From: Maribellus maritimus
GTDB lineage: Bacteria; Bacteroidota; Bacteroidia; Bacteroidales; Prolixibacteraceae
DNA: 58,361 bases
Assembly: GCF_022267315.1 (NCBI RefSeq)
Contig: NZ_JAIKLE010000042.1
Coordinates: 1-58,361, forward strand
Direction of reading: 5' to 3'
How positions within the stretch are numbered: position 1 is the first letter of the stretch; every line of letters begins with the position of its first letter. The position numbers and the translations under genes were made by a program. The notes beneath the pieces were generated by a model. That model was not told the DNA's origin. It worked only from the letters and a program-made list of their open reading frames with translations, and ran no database searches. Below are positions 1 to 9,300 of this stretch, one piece after another.

Positions 1-303
1 ATGAACGAAGCCGGAGACATAAAAAGAACTGCGGCAATGCGTGATTTAACCGGAACCAAAACACAGTTGATTACCTGTCTGGCCAATTGGAATAAACAAA
101 ACCCCGCGGAAATCGTACCTATCGCACTCAAAGAGAATGTTGGGTTATATGGTTTTACCAAACCAGTTGTTGGCCCAATGATGAAACCAGTTGATTATTA
201 TCTCTCAAATCCTGTTGATAGTTTAAAGGAAGATGAACGGAACATTGCGGTACTCGCCCGTGCCTTTAATGACTTACCTCTTAACTATGTGAAAGAAAAA
301 TAG
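1..303 (+). CDS. Unidentified protein, C-terminal part
   Basis: An open frame runs from the first base of the window to a TAG at 301-303, giving about 100 residues. The window begins on an ATG, but the frame may continue upstream, so this is best treated as the C-terminal end of a longer protein. I do not recognise the family. The visible part is soluble, has no signal peptide or membrane segment, and ends in a basic tail. It lies 91 bases upstream of a GH29 fucosidase on the same strand, so it probably belongs to the same degradation operon. No function is assigned. Confidence 0.55.
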   Translation: MNEAGDIKRTAAMRDLTGTKTQLITCLANWNKQNPAEIVPIALKENVGLYGFTKPVVGPMMKPVDYYLSNPVDSLKEDERNIAVLARAFNDLPLNYVKEK

Positions 304-394
304 TGATTTTGGTAATCACAATAACTGGCGCATAATCAAATGAATGGAAAATAAATCATATAATCTTATCTTAGAAACTTAATAAATAAAACTG

Positions 395-1765
395 ATGAAA
401 AAATTGACAATACTATTTTTGCTCGGAATTTTAATCGTAAATTCTGGCTTTTCGCAAAAAAAGATTTGGAACGAAACACCCGAACAAAAGAAAGAACGCT
501 TGGCCTGGTGGACGGATGCCCGTTTTGGAATGTTTATCCACTGGGGTTTGTATGCTCAGGCTGCCCGTCACGAGTGGGTGAAAAATCGTGAACGTATAAC
601 AACTGAAGATTACCAGAAGTATTTTGAAATTTTTAATCCGGATTTATTCAATCCTTCTGAATGGGCAAAAAAAGCAAAAGCTGCGGGTATGAAGTATGCC
701 GTAATTACTTCGAAGCACCATGAAGGTTTCACTATGTTTGATTCAAAATATACTGATTACAAGGTAACAAATACACCCTATGATAAAGATATTATTAAAC
801 AGTGGGTAGAAGCATTTAGGGCAGAAGGACTTCGAATCGGGTTTTATTATTCTCTCATAGACTGGCATCATCCTGATTATACTATTGACCGTGTACACCC
901 GCAACGGGCCAGGACCAAAGAAGAATACGATGCATTAAATAAAGGGAGAGACATGGCTGTTTATCGTGAATATTTGAAAAATCAGGTTCGTGAAATTCTA
1001 ACGAATTATGGTAAAATAGATATTCTTTGGCTTGATTTTTCTTTTCCTGGCGAATTTGGGAAAGGCCGAGATGACTGGGGTTCCGTTGAATTAATAAAAA
1101 TGGTCAGGGAGCTTCAACCTGGAATAATTATAGATGACAGGGCCGATTTGCAGGATGTTGAAGGAGGTTGGGATTTTATGACACCAGAGCAATACAAAGT
1201 GGATAAATGGCCTGAAATAGACGGGAAGAGAATTCCATGGGAAACCTGTCAGACGTTCTCTGGATCATGGGGGTATTACCGGGATGAATATACATGGAAA
1301 GATAACAAACAACTTTTGGGACTGTTAATCGAATCAGTAAGCAAAGGAGGGAATCTTTTATTAAATGTTGGTCCCACCGCCCGTGGAGTTTTTGACGAAA
1401 GAGCAGATATGGCATTGGAAGGAATGGGAGAATGGATGAAATATAATAGTCGTTCTATTTATGGCTGTACAGAGGCTCCGAAAGAATATGAAGCACCTGC
1501 CAACTCGTTGCTCACCTATAATCCAAAAACCAATCGGCTCTATATTCACTTGCTGGATTATCCGCTTCAGAAACTTCGGTTACCCGGATATAAAGGGAAG
1601 GTGAAATATGTTCAGTTTTTACATGATGCATCGGAGATTCATTTTTCAGAACCGCGTGGACACAACCGTGGTGGAGATGTACATGAAGCTGGAGATCTGG
1701 ACTTAAGTCTTCCTGTTGCAAAACCGAACGTTGAAATTCCGGTTATCGAGCTAATTTTAAACTAA
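395..1765 (+). CDS. GH29 alpha-L-fucosidase (copy 1), secreted
   Basis: A 456-residue glycoside hydrolase of family GH29, which releases terminal alpha-L-fucose by a retaining mechanism. A signal peptide covers about residues 1-20 (cleavage near FSQ), placing it in the periplasm or at the surface. GH29 landmarks are FGMFIHWG (H49, W50), SKHHEGF (H108, H109) and LWLDFSF, whose D214 is the likely nucleophile. The stretch IPWETCQTFSGSWGY (280-294) is typical of the family. Residues after about 360 form the usual C-terminal beta domain, so it is full length. It is about 91% identical by hand comparison to the protein at 44663-46033, but that copy is visibly more GC-rich at third codon positions. 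It is followed after 24 bases by an isomerase-like gene, apparently in one operon. Sulfated fucan oligosaccharides as substrate are inferred from the sulfatase-rich context. Confidence 0.93.
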   Translation: MKKLTILFLLGILIVNSGFSQKKIWNETPEQKKERLAWWTDARFGMFIHWGLYAQAARHEWVKNRERITTEDYQKYFEIFNPDLFNPSEWAKKAKAAGMKYAVITSKHHEGFTMFDSKYTDYKVTNTPYDKDIIKQWVEAFRAEGLRIGFYYSLIDWHHPDYTIDRVHPQRARTKEEYDALNKGRDMAVYREYLKNQVREILTNYGKIDILWLDFSFPGEFGKGRDDWGSVELIKMVRELQPGIIIDDRADLQDVEGGWDFMTPEQYKVDKWPEIDGKRIPWETCQTFSGSWGYYRDEYTWKDNKQLLGLLIESVSKGGNLLLNVGPTARGVFDERADMALEGMGEWMKYNSRSIYGCTEAPKEYEAPANSLLTYNPKTNRLYIHLLDYPLQKLRLPGYKGKVKYVQFLHDASEIHFSEPRGHNRGGDVHEAGDLDLSLPVAKPNVEIPVIELILN

Positions 1766-1789
1766 TTAAATTCTTAAATATAAAACAAA

Positions 1790-2755
1790 ATGGAATATTC
1801 AAATAATCGTAGGAATTTTATCCGAAATTCTACTTTAACTGCATTAGGTTTGGGCCTGACAACTTCACATGTTTCATCCAGTGAAAATAATATTAATAAG
1901 AACGTAAGGCCACGTAGAAACAGAATTGGTGTTTCTACCTATTCGTTTTGGCAATTCAATGGTCCCAAAAGTAATGCGCCAATTGAAGACTGTATCGAAA
2001 AAGCTGCCCGCATGGGATTTGATGGAATTGAATTTTTACTGAGGCAAATGCAGTCAGAAGAAAACAGTTATTTGCAAAAGTTGAAACGACAGGCATTTCA
2101 TGCAGGTCTGGATATAATGGGTTTTTCTACGCACCAGGGCTTCATTTTTCCTGAAAAAGAGAAACGTAATGCTGAGATTCAAAAAACAATTCATCAAATT
2201 GAACTCGCCTATCAGCTAGGTATTCCAACAATGCGCTTGAATACAGGGCGTTGGGGAACCAGTGGCTCTTTTGATGATTTGATGGCTAACAAAGGAATTG
2301 AGCCTACATTAGAAGGATATACCGAGGACGACGGTTTTAAATGGGTAATCGATGCTATTGAGCGATGTATCCCAACAGCAGAAAAATGTGGTGTGGTTTT
2401 AGGACTTGAAAATCATTGGGGCCTGGGGCGCACTGCGGAAGGAGTTCTTAAAATAGTAAATGCAGTGAATTCTCCTTGGCTACAGGTAACAAGCGACACC
2501 GGTAATTTTCTCGAAAATCAATATGAACAATTGGAATTGATGGCTCCCAAAACGTTTTTGGTACAGGCAAAAACCTATTTGGGAGGAGGGAAATGGTACA
2601 CCCTGGATATTGATTATCCACGAGTGGCAGAAATTTTCAGAAAAGTAAATTACAAGGGCTATGTTTCCATTGAATTCGAAGGAAATGCAGATCCTATGGA
2701 AGCCATTCCCAAAAGTCTTGAGACTGTAAGAGATGCGTTTACATGGTATGAATAA
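1790..2755 (+). CDS. Tat-exported sugar phosphate isomerase/epimerase-like TIM barrel
   Basis: A 321-residue protein of the xylose-isomerase-like TIM-barrel superfamily (AP endonuclease 2 fold). It opens with a twin-arginine signal (RRNFIR at residues 7-12, then a short hydrophobic stretch), so it is probably exported folded to the periplasm. Metal-ligand motifs seen are LGLENHWG near residue 204, TSDTGNF near 235 and VSIEFEG near 293; the acidic residues in these usually bind a divalent metal. Members of this superfamily isomerise or epimerise sugars, but many exported ones have no known reaction, so the substrate is not assigned. It lies between two GH29 genes and may act on a released sugar. 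It ends just before the next gene, whose own start is at 2790. Confidence 0.85.
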   Translation: MEYSNNRRNFIRNSTLTALGLGLTTSHVSSSENNINKNVRPRRNRIGVSTYSFWQFNGPKSNAPIEDCIEKAARMGFDGIEFLLRQMQSEENSYLQKLKRQAFHAGLDIMGFSTHQGFIFPEKEKRNAEIQKTIHQIELAYQLGIPTMRLNTGRWGTSGSFDDLMANKGIEPTLEGYTEDDGFKWVIDAIERCIPTAEKCGVVLGLENHWGLGRTAEGVLKIVNAVNSPWLQVTSDTGNFLENQYEQLELMAPKTFLVQAKTYLGGGKWYTLDIDYPRVAEIFRKVNYKGYVSIEFEGNADPMEAIPKSLETVRDAFTWYE

Positions 2756-2789
2756 GAATTACAGAGAAAATTATTTGAGATTTAAAATA

Positions 2790-3794
2790 ATGAAAGTAAG
2801 ATGGCTTTTTTTGATAATACTTATTTTTTCTTCACTTGTCAGCAGGTCTACAATTATAAGCAAAGACAAAGTTCAGGATGAGATAAGAGCTTCTGAAATT
2901 AAAAATTTGAAATTTGGAATGTTTATCTGCTGGTCATTCAGTACATTTTCAGGGAATGAATGGACTCCTACATTGGATAAAGAGCCCTCATTTTTCAAAG
3001 CAACTGGTGCTGATACAGATCAATGGTGTAAAGTAGCAAAGAATGCCGGAATGAGCTACATTCTGTTTTTAACCAAACACCACGATGGATTCTGTCTATG
3101 GGATACCAAAACCACCGAAAAGAAAGTAACAAACAGCCCCCTGGGAGTAGATGTTCTGGCAAAACTTCGTAAATCATGCGACAGATACGGACTGAAGCTT
3201 GCTTTATATTTTTCTGAAGGCGATTGGAATTGGCCTGGAGCCGTTGATGGGAAAGGACATAACTCGGGGGAAGGTACAAACCCGGAAATAAAAAAGGCTC
3301 AACTAAAAGAGCTATGTACAATGTATGGCGCCATTGAATTTTTCTGGATGGATCATGCCGTTGGCGATGGAGGACTGAGTCATCAGGCAACGGTAGATTG
3401 GGTGCATCAGTTTCAGCCGGACTGTTTTGTCGGTTTTAATTCAGGAGAGACGGCAGGTAGGCTAAACATTCGGGAACGGGGAAAACCAGGCGTTATTGGT
3501 GATGAAACTACCGTAGGTTATAAAAGTCACGTACATACGAATTATGATAACTTTTTTGTGGCTGAATTTACCTATCCAATCCTTCCGGAACATGAGGGTG
3601 GAGCTGATTGGTTTTATTCTCTTCCTGCGCATGATAATCTGGTCCATTCTGCTGAGAAAATTTATAAAGATTATCTTGGTGCGGTTAAATACGGAAATAT
3701 TTTCTCGCTTAATGTTGGTCCTGATCATATGGGAAAAATTAGAAAAATTGATGTGAAGACGTTACGTAAAGTTGGAAAACTAATCAAAATGTAA
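2790..3794 (+). CDS. Divergent GH29-like protein, secreted
   Basis: A 334-residue GH29-like protein, short for the family because it lacks the C-terminal beta domain. I chose the ATG at 2790 because it gives a clean signal peptide (residues 1 to about 20). An in-frame ATG at 2733 would overlap the previous gene and put a charged stretch before the hydrophobic core. Landmarks are KHHDGFCLWD (H97, H98) and EFFWMDHA, with D188 in the nucleophile position. The normally conserved FGMFIHWG motif reads FGMFICWSF, so the active-site histidine is Cys47 and the glycine is gone. I believe this variant occurs in other GH29-like proteins, so it may be a distinct subgroup with altered specificity rather than a dead enzyme. 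It is the last intact gene of the first cluster. Confidence 0.8.
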   Translation: MKVRWLFLIILIFSSLVSRSTIISKDKVQDEIRASEIKNLKFGMFICWSFSTFSGNEWTPTLDKEPSFFKATGADTDQWCKVAKNAGMSYILFLTKHHDGFCLWDTKTTEKKVTNSPLGVDVLAKLRKSCDRYGLKLALYFSEGDWNWPGAVDGKGHNSGEGTNPEIKKAQLKELCTMYGAIEFFWMDHAVGDGGLSHQATVDWVHQFQPDCFVGFNSGETAGRLNIRERGKPGVIGDETTVGYKSHVHTNYDNFFVAEFTYPILPEHEGGADWFYSLPAHDNLVHSAEKIYKDYLGAVKYGNIFSLNVGPDHMGKIRKIDVKTLRKVGKLIKM

Positions 3795-4026
3795 AAAAAT
3801 CAGTATTGAGGATTCAAATAATGAGCCGAACAGACAATAAAAATGGTGTATGCAAGACGTATAATAAACAATCGACAACTATTATTGTAAACTATTTATT
3901 TTGAAATAGCTAAAAATTGCAAAAATACCATCGTAAGTTTTCATCATCCGGCAATAAATATTCATCCTTATTAACGTCACAAAAAACTATCAGAATAGAA
4001 AATAAATCTGTCAAGCTATTTTAAGA

Positions 4027-4418
4027 ATGACAGGTGCAAAGTTAAATAAAAACATAGATGGAATATCTGTTATTGATACGTTGATAGGAAGAAAGTATAA
4101 AAGGTAACTTAGTTGTCTTTACTAGGACTTTGGCCATTATCGGGTAAGCTATAAACAGGCAGTTTATCTTACCAACTGAAAAAAAATCGTCTTGGTAAGG
4201 GTGGCGAGCTATTGCGCTACAATCTTGAGAATGATATTGGAGAGAAGAGTAATGTAGCAGAGAATCATCCGGAGATTGTTAGGGAGATTGAAAAAATAAT
4301 GGAAACAGCATATATTCCAAATGAACGTTATAATGCAAGCAAATTATATAAAAGAAAACACCATTCCGGCATAAATAATTGTTTCCAGCTCTCCTGTATT
4401 TTGGTCATACAGCGATAA
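4027..4418 (+). pseudogene. Decayed S1 sulfatase, C-terminal remnant
   Basis: Two broken pieces resemble the last third of a sulfatase. At 4027-4107 the frame reads LTGAKL-like sequence followed by NIDGIS and a short tail before TAA, matching the usual NIDGISxLPxLLG segment. At 4190-4418 another frame reads LLRYNLENDIGEKSNVAENH, the classic LYNLxxDxxExxNVA segment near sulfatase C-termini, then a helical end. The part between (4108-4190) has stops in every frame and only loose similarity. No catalytic CxPxR region is present. The rest of 3795-4594 holds no gene that I can see. The remnant suggests that the first cluster once carried a sulfatase after its GH29 genes. Confidence 0.7.
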
Positions 4419-4607
4419 AACCATTCGGTAGGAAATTTATTTAACTCCCGGATTGATTTGCAAATCATCCTGTTTTATATCCGGATATTCTCCCTGACAT
4501 AAACCAGTGATGTTCTAAAAATATCATTTTTTAGTCAAATTATTCATTTCATGCAAATAATGCGGGTTAAGTAATGTAAGATTTTCAAAATTTATTGATT
4601 TTTCTAT

Positions 4608-4615
4608 TAAGTTTG
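4608..4615 (+). promoter_or_regulatory. Putative -7 element TAAGTTTG before sigma gene of PUL B
   Basis: TAAGTTTG matches the Bacteroidota housekeeping -7 consensus TAnnTTTG. The -33 TTTG is poor (TTTTCA at 4582-4587). If used, transcription starts near 4622, which rules out the longer sigma reading frame from 4595 and favours the TTG at 4637. Confidence 0.45.
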
Positions 4616-4636
4616 AACAGAAAATTTGATAAAACC

Positions 4637-5212
4637 TTGTTAAACTTAACTGAAAAAGAATTAATCCAAAACCTGGCTACTGGCGATTCGCTTGCTTTTG
4701 CGCATGTTGTTGAGGTATATCAGGAACGTTTGTTGCATTTTTCTTTTCACTATTTGAACAATCGGGAGATAGCGAGGGATGTTGTTCAAGATGTATTTAC
4801 TGTTATTTGGGAAGAACATAAAAAATTTCATCAAGTAAAGAACCTCTCTTCCTGGTTATTCACACTCACTAAAAATCAATGTTTAAAAAAGATTGAACAC
4901 CTTAAGGTAGCTCAAAAACATCTCGGCAGGTTGCAGCATAAACAACTAAATTTAAGTCAGGATTCATTGTCCCATTTAGATACCTCCCCCCTTATTTTCA
5001 ATGAGATTGATTCAATATTTAGGCAAACCCTGGGAAAACTCTCTCCACAATCGAGACGGATTTTTGAAATGAGCCGGTTTGAAAATAAAAAAAATCGTGA
5101 AATAGCAGATGAGCTTAACATTTCAATTAAAACGGTGGAAGCTTGTATTACAAAAGCGTTGAAAGTTCTCCGACCGGCGCTAAAACAGTATTTGCCTGTG
5201 GTATTTTTTTGA
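4637..5212 (+). CDS. ECF sigma factor of PUL B
   Basis: An RNA polymerase sigma-70 factor of the extracytoplasmic-function (FecI-like) group. Region 2 is seen around HYLNNREIARDVVQDVFTVI, and the region 4 helix-turn-helix around NREIADELNISIKTVEACIT. It is released from its FecR partner when the SusC STN domain senses a ligand, and it activates its own PUL. There is no ATG at the 5' end; TTG codons at 4595, 4613 and 4637 are possible. A -7 element at 4608-4615 lies inside the longest frame, so I choose 4637 (about 191 residues, starting just before TEKELIQNL). The next gene, 63 bases downstream, is its anti-sigma factor. Confidence 0.88.
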   Translation: MLNLTEKELIQNLATGDSLAFAHVVEVYQERLLHFSFHYLNNREIARDVVQDVFTVIWEEHKKFHQVKNLSSWLFTLTKNQCLKKIEHLKVAQKHLGRLQHKQLNLSQDSLSHLDTSPLIFNEIDSIFRQTLGKLSPQSRRIFEMSRFENKKNREIADELNISIKTVEACITKALKVLRPALKQYLPVVFF

Positions 5213-5231
5213 AAAAAATAAAAAAGGTCAT

Positions 5232-5255
5232 AGGGTATTTTCCTTTTCTCAGTAC
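5232..5255 (+). promoter_or_regulatory. Putative ECF-type promoter between sigma and fecR (PUL B)
   Basis: AGGGTA at 5232-5237 is followed after 14 bases by a GTAC in place of the CGTC found at the same spacing in PULs F and G. The same intergenic position in those PULs carries AGGGTA-N14-CGTC, so this is probably the PUL's own sigma-dependent promoter for fecR and the genes after it. Confidence 0.4.
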
Positions 5256-5275
5256 ATACATATAAAAGCATTTGA

Positions 5276-6259
5276 ATGAATAAGGAAAAACTGCATAAAT
5301 TCACTTTAAATAAACTAAGCAAAGAATCCGAAATTGAGGAGGTTTTAAATTGGATTGAGAGCTCGGAAGAAAACAAACAAGAATTTGAAACCTTAAAAAA
5401 TCTTTGGGCAATGGCGGGATTTGCCAACTACGAAGATTATGCAGGAAAAAAATCTTGTAAAACTCAAAAATTGGGTAAAAAAAGAGTAATTCCAATGTAT
5501 CTGTTAAAATATGCTGCCATTTTTGTGTTGGCATTTTTTATTGGTAGTACATCTGTATATTTTCTGTGGAATAAAGAATCGAATGAATTAGTCTGGAACG
5601 AAATAATTATTCCGGACGGAGAAAGCGCCGAAATTTATCTGTCGGATAATACGCATATTTGGTTAAACTCAAATTCTAAACTAACATACCCTCAAAAATT
5701 TGAAGGTAAAACCCGGGATGTAAAGTTAAGCGGCGAAGCCTACTTTGATGTAAGTCACAACCCGGAAAATCCCTTTTTCGTTCAAACCCCGGAATTAACA
5801 GTAGCCGTTAAAGGAACCAGTTTTAATGTTCAGGCCTATAACAGCGATGATGAAGTAAATGTGACACTGATAAAAGGGAAAGTATCCCTGCAAAGCCCGA
5901 AAGGAAAATTTGTTTCTGAGCTTTCTCCGGGGGAAAATGCAAAGTTTGATTTAACAAAAAAAACAATCTCTCTAAGTAAAGCTGATACGGAATTTTATAC
6001 TTCATGGAAAGATGGGTATCTGGTATTTAAAAATGAAACACTGGAAGACATTGTCCGAAAATTTGAACGCTGGTATAACATAACAGTGATTTTTGATGAT
6101 GAAGAAATTAAGCAGATCGAGTTTACAGGCACCATTATGAAAAACAAACCCATTGACCAGATTTTCAACATATTAAAATACACAGCTGGAATAGATTATT
6201 CATTTGAAATTATTAACCATAAACCAAGTATAATTCATTTAAAAAAGAAATCAATGTAG
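5276..6259 (+). CDS. FecR-family anti-sigma factor of PUL B
   Basis: A 327-residue inner-membrane regulator that holds the ECF sigma in the cytoplasm and receives the signal from SusC in the periplasm. The order is a cytoplasmic anti-sigma helical part (about 1-65), one transmembrane segment (about 70-92), a periplasmic FecR domain (GESAEIYLSDNTHIWLNSNS, then VKGTSFNVQAY), and a C-terminal DUF4974-like domain (LEDIVRKFERWYNI onward) that resembles the STN fold. It lies 63 bases after its sigma gene and 108 bases before susC. The length is normal and all domains are intact. Confidence 0.92.
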   Translation: MNKEKLHKFTLNKLSKESEIEEVLNWIESSEENKQEFETLKNLWAMAGFANYEDYAGKKSCKTQKLGKKRVIPMYLLKYAAIFVLAFFIGSTSVYFLWNKESNELVWNEIIIPDGESAEIYLSDNTHIWLNSNSKLTYPQKFEGKTRDVKLSGEAYFDVSHNPENPFFVQTPELTVAVKGTSFNVQAYNSDDEVNVTLIKGKVSLQSPKGKFVSELSPGENAKFDLTKKTISLSKADTEFYTSWKDGYLVFKNETLEDIVRKFERWYNITVIFDDEEIKQIEFTGTIMKNKPIDQIFNILKYTAGIDYSFEIINHKPSIIHLKKKSM

Positions 6260-6274
6260 GATTAAAAAAGATGG

Positions 6275-6338
6275 CCGGAAAATATTACGAGTATTTCCCG
6301 ACCGGAATTTATTTACAATTACGTCTTCTGCCAGAAGA
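6275..6338 (+). promoter_or_regulatory. Two tandem hairpins in the susC leader (PUL B)
   Basis: A hairpin at 6275-6305 (CCGG plus AAATA pairing with TATTT plus CCGG, with an internal loop and apical loop TTACGAG) is followed by a perfect TCTTCT/AGAAGA hairpin at 6324-6338. The other three sigma-controlled susC genes also have two hairpins at this position. It could be an attenuator or the target of an antisense RNA. Confidence 0.4.
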
Positions 6339-6367
6339 TAAGTACTAATCGTAAACACTTCAAATTT

Positions 6368-9300
6368 ATGAAAAAGATTTATTATTGTTGCAATCTCTGC
6401 GGGTTGCAAAAAGGATTTAGGATTATGAGAATTACAATCTTTCTATGCCTAATAAGTATTATTCAGGTTTTTGCCCTTCCCTCTCTGGGGCAGGTTAAGT
6501 TAGATCTGAAAATGACAAACACTACCATCGAAGAATTGCTGCAAAAAATGGAAGAAAATACAAATTTCCGTTTTTTTTACCAAAGTGAAGTTTTAAAGAA
6601 TAAACAACGCATCAACATTGAATTTGAACAAAAAAGTGTGCGTAGTATTCTGGATGAAGTACTTCCTCCGCTTCAGTTGAAGTATGAAGTTTTCGACAAT
6701 TACATTGCTATTAAATCTGATGACGGGGGATTTAGTAATCAAGAATCAGATCAGGAGCAGAAGTCGGTTTCAGGGAAAGTTACAGATTCTTCCGGATCTC
6801 CTTTGCCCGGCGTAACCGTGGTGGTAAAAGGCACAACACAGGGAACAGTAACTGATGCCGGTGGTGAATACTCACTCTCAACTATACCTGAAGATGCAAC
6901 ACTGCAATTTTCTTTTGTTGGAATGCGGACACTGGAAGTAGTTGTTGAAGGACAAACAGTGATTGATATAACATTGGAAGAGAATGCTATTGGTATTGAA
7001 GAAGTTGTTGCAGTGGGGTATGGTTATCAAAGTAAGAAAAAAGTCACCTCTTCTATTTCGGAAGTAAATATGGAAGGCATTAAAGAAGTACCGTTGACAA
7101 ACTCAGGACAGGTTTTGCAGGGAAGAGTTTCCGGCATTACCGTTAATGACAACAACGGTTCACCAGGTGCCAGCCCAAGCCTTAAAGTTCGCGGTATTAG
7201 TTCAATAAATGCCGGAATCGAACCACTTATTATTATTGATGGTGTTCCGGTAGGGAATGGAATGCCAACTAGTTTAAATCCTGCAGACATACAAAAGATT
7301 ACTGTTTTAAAAGATGCTGCTTCGACTTCAATTTACGGGGCAAGGGGATCAAATGGTGTTGTTTTGATTGAAACAATGAAAGCAACCGAGTCCACCAGCC
7401 AGATTGAATTTAATTCCAGTGTTGGGATACAGGCTTTGCCTCAGGCATGGAGAACGCCCGTTCTGGATGCACAGGAATATGCACAATACAACAAAGAATA
7501 TATTGAAGATTTAAATGCCAAGAATGGCACATCTACTGCAATTCCACAAATTTACCTCGATGTCTTGGCCAATCCTGATTTTGTAAGTACAGATTGGCAG
7601 GATGAAGTTTTTAAAGAAGCCATTATTCAAAGTTATAACCTTACTTTACGCGCAGGAAATGAAAAAATCAGAGGTGCCGTGAATGGTGGGTACCTTGAAC
7701 AGGAAGGTATCCTTCCAAGTACTGATTTTAAACGTTATTCGCTTCGTTCAAATACGGATGTAACAATTAACGAATGGATTAAATTTGGAAGCAGTTTGTC
7801 TGCATCATACACGGAAAGAAACCAGGCTCCATCTGATGGACAAAGAGGAATATTAATGAGGGCCGTTACAGCGAGTCCTCTTCAGTCCCCATATGATAAA
7901 AATGGAGAACTAAGACCCTATATATCTGCCGATTCAGAAGGATATTTTAGTTATACAAATCCATTATTTGAGGCAAAAGAAGTAAGCAATACTGCAACAA
8001 CAAGAGATATAAATGCAAGTATCAATTTGGATATAACCATCCTTCCCGGTTTACATTTTAAGCCCCAATTGTATTCACGATTATACAATAGCGAAACAAA
8101 TAATTTTACACCAACAACTATTGGGCAATTTGCAATTGGTAATGCCGGAAATCTTTCTCCCGGTGCACCCCCCTATGTTAATTCAGCATCAAACTCTAAA
8201 TATGATATTTTAAACTGGGGGATTGACAACCTGCTAACCTTTAATAAAATGTTTAAAAATCACTCCTTTAGCTTACTGGCGGGTTACACTGCGCAAAAAC
8301 AAAGCGGGAAGTATTCTCAAATTACGGGAAAAGATTTTCCTACAGATAATAACATCAATTATCTTGAAGCATCAGAAGTAAATGCTAACATTGACGATTA
8401 TACCAATTGGTCTTTGGCAGCCATGTTTTTCCGGGTAAGTTATGACTACAAAAGCAGATACATGTTAGAAATAAATTTCAGAAGAGAAGGATCTTCAAAA
8501 TTTGGGAAAGATAATAAATATGGAAATTTCCCTTCAGCATCAGTTGGCTGGAGAATTTCACAAGAAGATTTCTTTCCCCAAAATACTCCTTTAAGTGAAT
8601 TGAAGTTAAGAGCAAGCTACGGCGTAACCGGTAACTCCGCAATCGGGGACTTTGACGGATTTGGAAGGGTACTTTCAATTCCCAATCTAAATAACCTCTC
8701 TGATAATTACAATTACGTTTTAGGCAATAATATTGTTACCGGCAAAGCATTGACTTCTTTAGGTGCCAGCGATCTTAAATGGGAAACAAGCACACAACTT
8801 GACATAGGGGTAAACCTTGGTCTGTTTAACGATAAACTTACTGTTAATGCAAGTTATTTTCATAAAAGAACTGAAGATATGTTGTTTAACTTGTCTCTGC
8901 CAAGGGCAACAGGTTTTTCTTCAACGAGGGCTAATGTTGGCGAGATGCTAAATACCGGCTGGGATTTTGAAGTTAGTTATAGTGCCGATTTTAATAACCT
9001 GAGATGGAACAGTAGCCTTAACGTTTCTACCTTGAAGAACAATGTGGAATATATACCGGAACAAATTGGAAAGATCATAAGTACATATAATGTTACTCAA
9101 GTCGGTTCGCCTGTTGGTTCCTTATACGGATGGGTAATTGAAGGAATTTTTAATACTCAAGAGCAATTAGACGATCCAAATTTAGCTGGGTGGCCCGGTG
9201 CAAAACAATTAGGTGCATATATATATAAAGACATAGATGGAGATGGAACAATTACCGGGAATGATAGAGATGTAATTGGAAATCCTCATCCCAAAGTTAC

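Noticed and set aside
2733..2789. Longer start for the divergent GH29
   Set aside because: It overlaps the isomerase gene and puts a charged stretch before the signal peptide; the ATG at 2790 fits better.
4212..4418. Separate small gene of 68 codons
   Set aside because: The sequence is the C-terminal end of a sulfatase continuing an upstream frame that has lost its catalytic part, so it is a remnant.
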